This document shows, piece by piece, positions 26,927 through 35,030 of a stretch of 64,000 nucleotides of DNA. Below the pieces are notes generated by a model. It searched no databases, had not been told where the DNA came from, and saw only the letters and a list, made by a program, of their open reading frames with translations. The stretch is taken from the NCBI GenBank assembly GCA_938002965.1, contig CALKZY010000016.1, forward strand, positions 124,001-188,000, read 5' to 3'. The position numbers were made by a program, and so were the translations under genes. Within the stretch, counting starts at the first letter, position 1. Each line of letters begins with the position of its first letter. Source of the DNA: an uncultured Acidimicrobiales bacterium (GTDB taxonomy: Bacteria; Actinomycetota; Acidimicrobiia; Acidimicrobiales; SZUA-35).

Positions 26927-27016
26927 TTGTCGCTCAGCCACCCAGAAGTCCCCGAGTAACCCGTAACATACCCGATACGCCGAAAGCCAATCCTTGGCAA
27001 GGGAGGAATGAACAAA

Positions 27017-28831
27017 ATGAAGAGACTGAGATTGCTAGCACTCTTGCTGGCCGTCTTCGCTTTAGTTGCCGCATCCTGTGGTGGTTCAAGTGACGACGAC
27101 GCAGCAAATGACGAAGCCACTGAAACCGAAGCGAGCGGTGAAGACGCCGACGCTGAGGAAGAAGAGGCAATGGAAGACGACGAGGAAGAAGAGGAAGCCC
27201 CGGCTGAAGAAGAAGCCGGAAGCGACGAACTTCTCCTCCTGCAGTGGCAGGCGCCTTCGCAGGCCAACGTGCTGCTCTCCGGTGGCACCAAGGACGCCTT
27301 GGCTGCGTCACTGGCAATTGAGCCGCTGGCGAAATTTGATCCCACTGGAACGCTGATTCCAGTACTCGCTGCTGAGATCCCGACAGTGGACAATGGTGGC
27401 GTGGCCGAGGACTTCTCGTCCATCACCTGGACTCTTCGTGACGACATTGTTTGGTCGGACGGCACACCGTTCACCTCCGACGATGTTCTCTTCACCCACG
27501 AGTACTGCTCGGACGAGGCCACTGGCTGCTCGGTCGATCTCACCACCATTGATAAGGTCGAGGCTGCTGACGCCACGTCCATCACCGTGACGTTCACCGA
27601 GCCGCAGCCGTTCCCCTACAGCTACTTCGTCGGCTACCTGCACCCAATCATCCAGCGGGCCCAGTTCGCTGATTGCGTTGGTGCAGCTGCTGCTGGTTGT
27701 TCGGACCAGAACTTCACTCCGGTAGGCACCGGTCCGTACGTTGTCACTGAGCTCAAGCCTGAGGACACTGCTACCTACGCCGCCAATGAGAACTACCGAC
27801 TGGCTGGCGAAGGCAAGCCCTTCTTCCAGGCCGTAACCATTAAGGGTGGCGGCGACGCTGAGGCTGCTGCTCGTTCAGTGCTGGAAATTGGCGAAGCCGA
27901 CTACGGCTGGAACCTGCAGGTAGCACCTGAGATTCTCGCTCCGATGGAAGCTGCAGGCAATGCCGCATTGGTGTCCGGTTTCGCCGGCAACGTTGAGCAC
28001 ATCAACTTGAACCAGACCGACCCCCGGGCAGCAACACCGTCCGAGGGCGTGGATCACCCGATTCTGTTCAACAACCCTGAACTAGCTCGGGCCCTGTCTC
28101 TGGCCATCGATCGTGATGCCCTAGTAGCCGTCGGTTACGGCGCTGCTGGTGCTGCGACCTGCACCATCTGGCCGGTACCCGGTCAGCAGTCAGCCAACAA
28201 CGACTGGTGCAAGACCCGCAACGTCGATGAGGCCAACACCATCCTCGATGACCTGGGTTACGAGGACACCGACGGTGACGGTGTACGTGAGGCCGACGGG
28301 GAGCCGCTGAGCTTCACCTATGCCACCTCCACCAACGCCGTGCGTCAGTCGAACCAGGACATTGTCAAGGCCAACTGGGCCGAGATCGGTGTTGAGGTCG
28401 AGATGCTCAACGAGGACGCTTCGCTGTTCTTCGACGGCACCTGCGCTTCCGATGCTTGCATCTGGAAGTTCTTCAATGACATGGAGATGTTCACCAACGG
28501 CTCCACTGTGCCCGACGCGGTTTCCTACCTAAACGGTTGGACCCAGGAGCAGATCCCGACTTCCGCCACCAGCTGGGGCGGATCGAACATGCCTCGCATG
28601 CAGTCCGATGAGTACGACGCCCTCTGGCTCGAGACATCTGGCCTAGCTTCTACCGACCCGGCCTACGCCGGCAACGTTGAGAAGCTCCAGGACCTTATGA
28701 TCGAGTCCGGCGCTGTCATTCCGCTGATCCACCGGGCCAGCGTTTCGGCTATTGCCAGCGACATTCAAGGCTTCGGCGAGCTCAATGGCTGGGACTCGGA
28801 GTACTGGAACATTCAGGACTGGACCCGCTAA
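27017..28831 (+). CDS. Peptide-type substrate-binding lipoprotein (SBP family 5)
   Basis: A 604-residue extracytoplasmic binding protein. The N-terminus is a lipoprotein signal, MKRLRLLALLLAVFALVAASC, read as residues 1-20 plus the lipidated C21. A very acidic, Glu/Asp/Ala-rich linker of about 50 residues follows, then an SBP_bac_5 domain with SITWTLRDDIVWSDGTPFT and GTGPYVVTELKPEDTATY. A GGGDAEAAARSVLEIGEADY segment and the C-terminal region agree. The ATG at 27017 sits 10 bases after GGGAGG; the ATG at 27008 is too close to it. The ligand is unknown; peptides, opines or other small nitrogenous compounds fit the family. Confidence 0.92.
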   Translation: MKRLRLLALLLAVFALVAASCGGSSDDDAANDEATETEASGEDADAEEEEAMEDDEEEEEAPAEEEAGSDELLLLQWQAPSQANVLLSGGTKDALAASLAIEPLAKFDPTGTLIPVLAAEIPTVDNGGVAEDFSSITWTLRDDIVWSDGTPFTSDDVLFTHEYCSDEATGCSVDLTTIDKVEAADATSITVTFTEPQPFPYSYFVGYLHPIIQRAQFADCVGAAAAGCSDQNFTPVGTGPYVVTELKPEDTATYAANENYRLAGEGKPFFQAVTIKGGGDAEAAARSVLEIGEADYGWNLQVAPEILAPMEAAGNAALVSGFAGNVEHINLNQTDPRAATPSEGVDHPILFNNPELARALSLAIDRDALVAVGYGAAGAATCTIWPVPGQQSANNDWCKTRNVDEANTILDDLGYEDTDGDGVREADGEPLSFTYATSTNAVRQSNQDIVKANWAEIGVEVEMLNEDASLFFDGTCASDACIWKFFNDMEMFTNGSTVPDAVSYLNGWTQEQIPTSATSWGGSNMPRMQSDEYDALWLETSGLASTDPAYAGNVEKLQDLMIESGAVIPLIHRASVSAIASDIQGFGELNGWDSEYWNIQDWTR

Positions 28832-28866
28832 AGCGGATCGTCTCGTCAGTAGTTAGCAAGTAGCTG

Positions 28867-28898
28867 GTGGGGCCTCCCTTTGAACGGGGAGGCCCCAC
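28867..28898 (+). terminator. Strong hairpin between binding protein and permease genes
   Basis: Arm 28867-28878 (GTGGGGCCTCCC) pairs perfectly over 12 bp with 28887-28898, around an 8-nt loop. It starts 36 bases after the binding-protein stop, and is followed by a short T-containing tail (GCTATAGCTTT). It probably reduces read-through into the permease genes, leaving more mRNA for the binding protein, as in many ABC operons. Confidence 0.7.
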
Positions 28899-28936
28899 TG
28901 CTATAGCTTTGGTGGAAGGGATCTTCGAGAACCGAC

Positions 28937-29956
28937 ATGCTCCAGTACGTCATTAGGCGGACACTGTTCGCCATACCAACCTTGCTGCTCATCAGCCTTG
29001 TCATCTTCGGAATTCTGGAGATGGCACCGGGCGATCCGACCAGCAACGTGCCGCTGACTGTTCCAGCCGAAGTGCGGGAACGGATGCGTGAAGCTCTCGG
29101 GCTGAACGACCCCTTCTTTATTAAGTGGCTGAAGTGGTGCCGGGTGATGCTCATCAACGAGCCACTACACCTGATCGATTCGGCCTTCAATCTCTGCGAT
29201 GGCGGCGATTGTGATCGGGACCGCATTATCTCGTGGTCCTCTCGTTCGCCCGCGGTGGACATTATCTATCAGCGCCTGCCACAGACCATGTGGATCCTCG
29301 GCGTAGCCTTCGTCCTCGGGACCTTGCTAGCCATCCCGGTTGGCATCTACTCCGCCTACCGTCAGTACTCAGCCTTCGACAACATCGGTACCTTCGTCAC
29401 CATGATCGGCTTCTCACTGCCGGTCTTCTTCACGGGTTTGGTGGCCATCTTGATATTCAGTGTCTGGCTCGGGTGGTTCCCGTCTTTCTACGACACAACC
29501 CACGAAGTGAGCTTGAGCGACTGGGACAGCATCGTTACTCAGGCCAAACAGATGGCCATGCCTGTGGCCGTGCTGACCTTGTTTAACGCCTCGGCGCTGA
29601 GCCGTTTTACGAGATCGTCGGTCCTGGACAGCTTGAACGCCGACTATGTCCGCACTGCCCGGTCCAAAGGCCTGGGCGAGGCGGCGGTCGTCAATCGACA
29701 CGTTGTTCGCAACAGTCTTATACCCGTTGTGACGCTCATCGCCCTTTCGGTGCCCGGCATCTTCACTGGGGCAATCATCACCGAGACCGTCTTCAGGATC
29801 AACGGAATCGGCCAACTCTTGATTACAGCGATAGGCCAGGGCGACGTACCCATGGTGCAATCGATCTCGTTCATATTTGCGCTGCTGACGGTGGTGTTCA
29901 ACCTGATCGCAGATGTCTTATACGGCCTACTGGATCCCCGGATCCGGTACGACTGA
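28937..29956 (+). CDS. Peptide-type ABC importer permease, DppB/OppB-like
   Basis: A 339-residue integral membrane protein. The N-terminus MLQYVIRRTLFAIPTLLLIS and the BPD_transp_1 EAA-loop region (YVRTARSKGLGEAAVVNRHV) are those of DppB. Six hydrophobic segments are visible. A 60-residue insertion between TM1 and TM2 (about 55-105) holds the cysteines CRVM and LCDGGDCDRD, unusual in the family. It pairs with the following permease gene, which starts 16 bases after this gene's stop. Confidence 0.92.
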   Translation: MLQYVIRRTLFAIPTLLLISLVIFGILEMAPGDPTSNVPLTVPAEVRERMREALGLNDPFFIKWLKWCRVMLINEPLHLIDSAFNLCDGGDCDRDRIISWSSRSPAVDIIYQRLPQTMWILGVAFVLGTLLAIPVGIYSAYRQYSAFDNIGTFVTMIGFSLPVFFTGLVAILIFSVWLGWFPSFYDTTHEVSLSDWDSIVTQAKQMAMPVAVLTLFNASALSRFTRSSVLDSLNADYVRTARSKGLGEAAVVNRHVVRNSLIPVVTLIALSVPGIFTGAIITETVFRINGIGQLLITAIGQGDVPMVQSISFIFALLTVVFNLIADVLYGLLDPRIRYD

Positions 29957-29972
29957 GGGAGGTTTACAGGAG

Positions 29973-30917
29973 ATGACTGCAACAGACCTACCCGCTGAGT
30001 CGACCGGCGCTCTGGCCGCTGAGGAAGAGTTCGGCGAATACCGATCGCTCTGGTCAGACGTTTGGCGTCAGTTCCGCAAGCACAAGGGTGCAATGGCCGG
30101 CCTCTTCATTTTGGCCTTCATCATGCTGGCGGTCTACATCGGGCCGTTCTTCTACCCGTACGACCCGTTCGAACTCGATCTCGAAAACTTGAATCAAGGA
30201 CCCAGTGGCGCTCATCTGTTGGGCACCGACAACGTCGGTCGTGACGTCCTGGCCCGCGTCCTTGTCGGAGGCCGCATCTCCATGTCGGTCGGTATCGCCG
30301 CCATGCTGGTCGGAATCGTAATCGGCACCGCAGTCGGCGTTCTCTCGGGCTACTTCAAGCCGCTTGACGGGCCGTTGATGCGCCTCACCGATTTGTTCAT
30401 AGCTATCCCGCAGCTTCCGGCCCTCTTGGTTATCGTCGTACTATTCCGCGAGCCACTGAAAGAGTCCTTTGGGGCCAGGTTCGGTGTCTTCCTACTTGTG
30501 GTAACGGTGATTGGCATCTTTAGCTGGATGCAGACGGCGCGTATTGTGCGTGGTGATGTGCTTGCGGCCAAACAAGAAGACTACGTAACGGCGGCACTCA
30601 GCTTGGGCACACGGCGGCGAAGCATTCTGGCCCGCCACATCTTGCCCAACGTCCTAAGTGCGGTGATGGTTGCCAGCTCACTGGGTGTGGCGACCGCCAT
30701 CATCACCGAGTCCGCTCTGTCGTTCCTTGGGCTGGGCTTCCCTCAAGATCTGCCCACATGGGGCGTGTTGCTGTCGTTGGCCAAGGACTACATGCAGATC
30801 AACCCGTGGCGGACGATCGCCCCTGGCGTCCTAATCTCGCTCACCGTGTTGTGCGTCAACTTCATCGGTGACGGTCTTCGAGACGCTCTTGACCCGAAAC
30901 TCCGGTCAAAGGGCTGA
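29973..30917 (+). CDS. Peptide-type ABC importer permease, DppC/OppC-like
   Basis: A 314-residue membrane protein with the OppC_N segment (VWRQFRKHKGAMAGLFIL), the LLGTDNVGRDVLARVLVGGR motif and an EAA loop (DYVTAALSLGTRRRSILARH). The ATG at 29973 follows GGAGG/AGGAG sequences; an upstream in-frame start at 29913 falls within the previous gene. Its C-terminus GDGLRDALDPKLRSKG is typical of DppC. It completes the importer begun at 24832. Confidence 0.92.
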   Translation: MTATDLPAESTGALAAEEEFGEYRSLWSDVWRQFRKHKGAMAGLFILAFIMLAVYIGPFFYPYDPFELDLENLNQGPSGAHLLGTDNVGRDVLARVLVGGRISMSVGIAAMLVGIVIGTAVGVLSGYFKPLDGPLMRLTDLFIAIPQLPALLVIVVLFREPLKESFGARFGVFLLVVTVIGIFSWMQTARIVRGDVLAAKQEDYVTAALSLGTRRRSILARHILPNVLSAVMVASSLGVATAIITESALSFLGLGFPQDLPTWGVLLSLAKDYMQINPWRTIAPGVLISLTVLCVNFIGDGLRDALDPKLRSKG

Positions 30918-30950
30918 GAGTTCAGATCTACCTAACTTCCGAGGTCCGTC

Positions 30951-31724
30951 GTGTCTGATGTCCTAAGACTGGCTGAACTTCTCATTGAGGCGCGACTCGC
31001 AGGTACGCCTGTTGGGCCGGTGCCTGATGAGTTGGTCCCCACCACCATCGAGGACGCCCAAGCTGTCGATGACACCGTCGCCAGCCTGACTCAATGGCCG
31101 GTTCTGGGATGGAAGATTGGTTGCACATCGACCTACGCCCAGGAACTACTTGGAGCTGATGGTCCCTTCGCTGGCCGGGTCTACAGGGTCTTGGAGTCCG
31201 GTGCCATTCTGGACGGTGCCGAGGTGCCCGCTGAGCCCCTTTTGGAAGGGGAGTTGGCCTTCACTATGGGCGAGTCGATCCCAGCAGAAGCTGGTTCTGT
31301 GGATCGAGAGCGGTTGATTGAGGCCATTGCCGACGTGCGCCCGGCTATCGAGGTGGTCGGCGGACGCTACGCCAACTTTGTCGGGCTCGATGTTCGCCTG
31401 ATTATTGCCGATGCCGGTGCAAACAGTCTGGTTTTGTTGGGTCCACGGGCCACTGGTGTCGATCTAGCCATGCTGAAGTCGACGGAAGCAGCCATGGTGG
31501 TAGACGGACAACAAACCGGTTCGGGAACCGGTGCTGATGTCCTAGGCGACCCGCTGAACGCACTGCACTGGCTGGTTGACCACCTGCTGAGCAGAGGCAT
31601 CGGTCTGGATGCCGGCCAACTCGTTTCCACTGGAACGGCGACTCAGGTCGCGCCGCTGCATGCAGGTTCCATGGCCACAGCGACGTTTGACGGGGTTGGT
31701 TCGGTATCGCTGACTCGCCGATAG
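30951..31724 (+). CDS. 2-keto-4-pentenoate hydratase/2-oxohept-3-ene-dioate hydratase-like protein
   Basis: A 257-residue protein of the FAA-hydrolase superfamily branch containing MhpD and HpaH. Characteristic stretches are WPVLGWKIGCTSTYAQELLG, EPLLEGELAFTMGESIP (the ExE metal pair), VRPAIEVVGGRYANFVGLD and DVLGDPLNALHWLVDHL. The family hydrates 2-hydroxy-dienoates formed in meta-cleavage of aromatic compounds, using Mg2+ or Mn2+. GTG start with GAGG about 6 bases upstream. It follows the ABC permease by 33 bases and may be in the same transcript, so the substrate could be a compound brought in by the importer. The meta-cleavage dioxygenase itself is not in the window. Confidence 0.87.
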   Translation: MSDVLRLAELLIEARLAGTPVGPVPDELVPTTIEDAQAVDDTVASLTQWPVLGWKIGCTSTYAQELLGADGPFAGRVYRVLESGAILDGAEVPAEPLLEGELAFTMGESIPAEAGSVDRERLIEAIADVRPAIEVVGGRYANFVGLDVRLIIADAGANSLVLLGPRATGVDLAMLKSTEAAMVVDGQQTGSGTGADVLGDPLNALHWLVDHLLSRGIGLDAGQLVSTGTATQVAPLHAGSMATATFDGVGSVSLTRR

Positions 31725-31777
31725 GTTCAGCAGCTCGTAACGCCAATCCGTGGGACCGTAAGCGACTAGCGGTTCGG

Positions 31778-32947
31778 GTGAAGCCGGCTGCCCTACGAGA
31801 GATTCGACGCGGCCACCCTTGGCTGTTCGACGGTTCGATCAAGTCGATCTCGCAGGAAGGTCGCCCCGGCGACTTAGCTGTTGTATTCGACGACGAGCGA
31901 AAGTTCGCCGCCATCGGACTGTATGACCCGATGTCGCCCATTCGGGTTCGGATTCTCCACCGTGGTGATCCAGTCACCATCGACGGCACGTGGTTGGCCT
32001 CGACGGTCCAGAGCGCTGTGGATCGACGCCAGCCGCTACGCGATCGATCGGACACGACCGCTTACCGAATCATCCACGGCGAGAACGACGGTCTAGGCGG
32101 GTTGGTGGCGGACCTGTACGACCGACATGTCGTTTTGAAGATCTACAGCGATGCCTGGGTGTCTTGGCTTCCAGCGCTCACCGAGGCGCTGCAGGCAGCA
32201 CTTGGTGAGCAGATCTGGTCCGTCAGCGTCCGTTCAGGACGCAACGTTGATTTGACTGATGACGAGTCGACCGTCCTGTTCGGCACGCTGCCATTGGAAC
32301 CCATCGTCATCGTTGAGAACGGGATCAATATCGAAGTTGATCTCAGACGAGGTCACAAGACCGGCTATTTCCTGGATCAGCGCCACAATCGTGCGCTGGT
32401 GGAGGCTCACAGCGGAGGTCGATCGGTCTTGGACGTGTTTGCCAGCAGCGGAGGATTCTCGGTCCACGCAGCCCGCGGGGGTGCTGTTGACATTACCGCC
32501 ATCGACATCGCCGAACCGGCACTCACTCAGGCTGCCCGCACGATGACACTCAACGGATTCGACGCACAAAGGCCGTTTTTCACGACCCTACGGGGTGACG
32601 CGTTCGATTTGCTCGACAAACTGGTCGCCGGTGGAAGCAACTTTGACCTGGTGATCGTGGATCCGCCGTCAATGGCGGCCCGGCAAGATCATGTCGAGCG
32701 AGCCCTTGATGCCTATCGGCGACTGTCATCATTGGCCGGTCGGCTGGTCAGACCGGGGGGAATGCTGTACCTAGCCTCGTGTACGGCGCGGGTCAGCTCA
32801 GCCGACTTTCGGGACACGTCATTCGACGGCCTCCGACAAGCTGGTGTTCGGGCCACCGTGGTGGAAGAGACCGGGCCCGACATCGATCATCCGGTCGGGT
32901 TTGCCGAAGGACGCTACCTAAAGGGCCTGTTGCTCACGGTGGACTAG
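31778..32947 (+). CDS. RlmI-like class I SAM-dependent 23S rRNA methyltransferase
   Basis: A 389-residue protein with an N-terminal PUA-like RNA-binding region, an EEHD-like middle (YRIIHGENDGLGGLVADLYD), the GHKTGYFLDQRHNR motif and the SAM-binding VLDVFASSGGFSVHAARGG. Motif IV is VIVDPPSM, where the YTH/RlmI type places its cytosine-recognition residues. RlmI methylates C1962 of 23S rRNA. The final third has the TARVSSADFRD pattern in place of the usual catalytic CSC(S), though LASCTARVS retains one Cys. GTG start. The gene is 53 bases after the hydratase. It appears to be a housekeeping gene at the end of the cluster. Confidence 0.9.
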   Translation: MKPAALREIRRGHPWLFDGSIKSISQEGRPGDLAVVFDDERKFAAIGLYDPMSPIRVRILHRGDPVTIDGTWLASTVQSAVDRRQPLRDRSDTTAYRIIHGENDGLGGLVADLYDRHVVLKIYSDAWVSWLPALTEALQAALGEQIWSVSVRSGRNVDLTDDESTVLFGTLPLEPIVIVENGINIEVDLRRGHKTGYFLDQRHNRALVEAHSGGRSVLDVFASSGGFSVHAARGGAVDITAIDIAEPALTQAARTMTLNGFDAQRPFFTTLRGDAFDLLDKLVAGGSNFDLVIVDPPSMAARQDHVERALDAYRRLSSLAGRLVRPGGMLYLASCTARVSSADFRDTSFDGLRQAGVRATVVEETGPDIDHPVGFAEGRYLKGLLLTVD

Positions 32948-32970
32948 AACGACCGTGTGAGTTGGTGGCA

Positions 32971-33059
32971 CCTGGTCACAGGCGACACAATAGGTCTGGT
33001 CGCAGACGACCACCAGGAGTCTGGTCCCAGGCGAAACAAGGAATCCGTCAGGGCGAAAC
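32971..33059 (+). repeat. Four degenerate direct repeats upstream of mftD (about 22-25 bp apart)
   Basis: Copies of a motif like CTGGTC-N-CAG-GCGA-AAC begin near 32971 (CCTGGTCACAGGCGACAC), 32995 (TCTGGTCGCAGACGAC), 33020 (TCTGGTCCCAGGCGAAAC) and, in shortened form, 33045 (CCGTCAGGGCGAAAC). Spacing of 24, 25 and 22-25 bp is about two helical turns, so they lie on one DNA face. The 143-base gap between rlmI and mftD is largely made of them. They look like a multi-site operator. Confidence 0.65.
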
Positions 33060-33091
33060 GTCAGGACATAGTGAGGAGAGTGCGGTAGAAG

Positions 33092-34276
33092 ATGGCCAAT
33101 GATTGGTTCGAGTCCGTGGCTGTTGCCCAGCAAAGGGCCAAGAAGGTTCTGCCTACGTCGGTCTACGGGGCTCTTATTGCCGGATCCGAACGTGGAGCCA
33201 CGGTCAAGGACAACACTGCTGCCTTCGGCCAGATCGGTTTTTCGCCGATTACGATTGGTCAACCGCCCGAACGGGAACTGGCAACCGAAGTCATGGGCCA
33301 GCCGATATCAATGCCGGTCTTGATCTCGCCGACGGGAGTACAGGCTGTCCACCCGGAGGCCGAAGTTGCCGTGGGAAGGGCGGCTGCAGCCAGAGGTGTG
33401 GCCATGGGATTGAGCTCCTTCGCCAGCAAACCGATTGAAGACGTCGTCGCAGCCAATCCTCAAACGTTCTTCCAGGTCTACTGGGCGGGTGATCGGGACT
33501 CCATCCTTGAGCGCTTGTCGAGAGCCAAGGCTGCCGGGGCCGTCGGACTGATCCTTACCGCTGACTGGTCGTTCTCCCACTCCCGAGACTGGGGGAGCCC
33601 GGAGATTCCGCAGGCAATGGACCTTCGGACGATGATCAAACACCTCCCCGAAGTTCTTGTTCGACCCCAGTGGTGTCGGACCTGGATGAAAGCCGGTTGG
33701 AAACCGCCTACGCTTGCCGTCCCGAACTTTGCCACGGCCGAACAGTCAGCGCCCAACTTCTTCGAGGCATACGGAACCTGGATGCAGACGCCGCCACCGA
33801 CCTGGGAGGACGCGGCGTGGCTTTGCCAACAGTGGGATGGGCCGGTCATGCTCAAAGGCGTGATGCGGGTAGACGAGGCCCGACGGGCCGTGGACGCTGG
33901 CTTCAACGCCATCTCAGTTTCAAACCACGGCGGCAACAATCTTGATGGCACGCCTGCTTCGATTCGAGCGCTTCCCGCCATCGCCTCAGCGGTCGGAGAA
34001 TCAATCGATGTCGTGTTGGACGGCGGCGTCCGACGAGGAAGCGATGTCGTGAAGGCTGTGGCCCTCGGGGCCAGAGCGGTCATGATCGGTCGAGCATATC
34101 TGTGGGGCTTGGCCGTCAACGGACAAGCCGGCGTCGAGAACGTCCTTGATGTTCTCCGGATGGGCATCGATTCTACGATGATGGGTATCGGCTGCTCTTC
34201 GGTCTCGGCCTTGGATCGGACTCATCTTCAGATCCCCGACGGTTTCGAAACGCCCGACAGGTCAGGCGAATCATGA
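33092..34276 (+). CDS. mftD: Pre-mycofactocin synthase MftD
   Basis: A 394-residue FMN-dependent alpha-hydroxyacid-oxidase-like protein. Match to MftD over its whole length: VLPTSVYGALIAGSERGATV, MPVLISPTGVQAVHPEAEVAV, GLSSFASKPIEDVVAANPQT, GLILTADWSFSHSRDWGSPE and the active-site SNHGGNNLDG. MftD oxidizes the aminopyrrolidinone intermediate to pre-mycofactocin, a peptide-derived redox cofactor. No mftA, mftB, mftC, mftE or mftF lies within this window, so it is either a solo copy or the rest of the cluster is elsewhere. ATG 33092 has GAGGAG 13 bases upstream. The gene overlaps the next by 4 bases (ATGA). A related non-mycofactocin oxidase is possible. Confidence 0.85.
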   Translation: MANDWFESVAVAQQRAKKVLPTSVYGALIAGSERGATVKDNTAAFGQIGFSPITIGQPPERELATEVMGQPISMPVLISPTGVQAVHPEAEVAVGRAAAARGVAMGLSSFASKPIEDVVAANPQTFFQVYWAGDRDSILERLSRAKAAGAVGLILTADWSFSHSRDWGSPEIPQAMDLRTMIKHLPEVLVRPQWCRTWMKAGWKPPTLAVPNFATAEQSAPNFFEAYGTWMQTPPPTWEDAAWLCQQWDGPVMLKGVMRVDEARRAVDAGFNAISVSNHGGNNLDGTPASIRALPAIASAVGESIDVVLDGGVRRGSDVVKAVALGARAVMIGRAYLWGLAVNGQAGVENVLDVLRMGIDSTMMGIGCSSVSALDRTHLQIPDGFETPDRSGES

Positions 34277-34596
34277 TCGTCACCATCTTTCGATCCCGCC
34301 TGGCCGATGAATCTGTCGATGAGTACGGCTCCACTTCAGCCCGCATGATCGAGTTGGCCACCGCGATGCCAGGGTTCGTTTCGGTCAAGGGCTTTGTGGC
34401 CGAGGACGGCGAGCGTTGCACCATCGTCGAGTTCGACAGCTGGCAGCATCACGATGCCTGGGCTGAACACCCCGAGCACCGGCACGCTCAAAGCCGTGGG
34501 CGAGAGGCCTTCTACCGAGCGTATGACCTCAAAGTGGCAGAGGTTCAGCGCCACCATTGGTTTGATGCCGATGCCGACGGAGCGAACATCGCATGA
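34273..34596 (+). CDS. Antibiotic biosynthesis monooxygenase (ABM)-domain protein
   Basis: A 107-residue ferredoxin-like ABM-fold protein, with the start MIVTIFRSRLAD, a middle MPGFVSVKGFVAEDGERCTI and the HPEHRHAQSRGREAFYRAYD segment. ABM proteins include small cofactor-free monooxygenases and heme-degrading enzymes; many are of unknown function. It overlaps mftD and the next gene by 4 bases each, so its product is coupled to theirs. A heme- or quinone-linked role is possible but not shown by sequence. Confidence 0.8.
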   Translation: MIVTIFRSRLADESVDEYGSTSARMIELATAMPGFVSVKGFVAEDGERCTIVEFDSWQHHDAWAEHPEHRHAQSRGREAFYRAYDLKVAEVQRHHWFDADADGANIA

Positions 34597-35015
34597 ACGA
34601 GCAGCCGCCTTCGGGAGTACTGCTCCAGGCGGCCAGTGAGCATCTTGCTCGGTTGTCTCGCATGCCGTCGGACGAGCCTTTGGATAGCGCGACCCGCTAC
34701 GAGCTTCGCATTCTGGCTAATCTGACAGGAATTGTGGCCAGGGAACTGGGCGAAGGCTATCCGGCGGCCACCGCGCTCGAAGACGAACTGGAGGCTGCGG
34801 TGGACGCAATGGGGCTGGATCACTTGGGGGCGGGGGTCAGCCCAGCGGCAGTTATCGATCGAATGCTACGCGCGGCAGTTAGCAGCCAAGACCGACAGTC
34901 GGCGGACGGCTCGGAGGAGCCAATGGCGGAGCGCCAACGCTTTCACGATCATCTTCTTGATTCAGTCGAGCGGCGCTTAGACATTCAACGTCCCGGCTAC
35001 CGGCAATCGGGCTAG
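34593..35015 (+). CDS. DUF6285-like small protein
   Basis: A 140-residue helical protein. The region from about 10 to 60 (RYELRILANLTGIVARELGEG) resembles DUF6285, a family often encoded beside phosphotransferase and acyl-CoA dehydrogenase genes, as it is here. No catalytic motif or membrane segment is visible. It starts in a 4-base overlap with the ABM gene and ends 15 bases before the kinase-like gene. Function unknown. Confidence 0.65.
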   Translation: MNEQPPSGVLLQAASEHLARLSRMPSDEPLDSATRYELRILANLTGIVARELGEGYPAATALEDELEAAVDAMGLDHLGAGVSPAAVIDRMLRAAVSSQDRQSADGSEEPMAERQRFHDHLLDSVERRLDIQRPGYRQSG

Positions 35016-35030
35016 CTTCAGCGTGCAACC

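Noticed and set aside
32918..33262. Minus-strand frame with several cysteines upstream of mftD, considered as a possible mycofactocin-type precursor
   Set aside because: It is on the wrong strand, spans the start of mftD, and lacks the C-terminal Val-Tyr expected of MftA; the cysteines come from the direct repeats.
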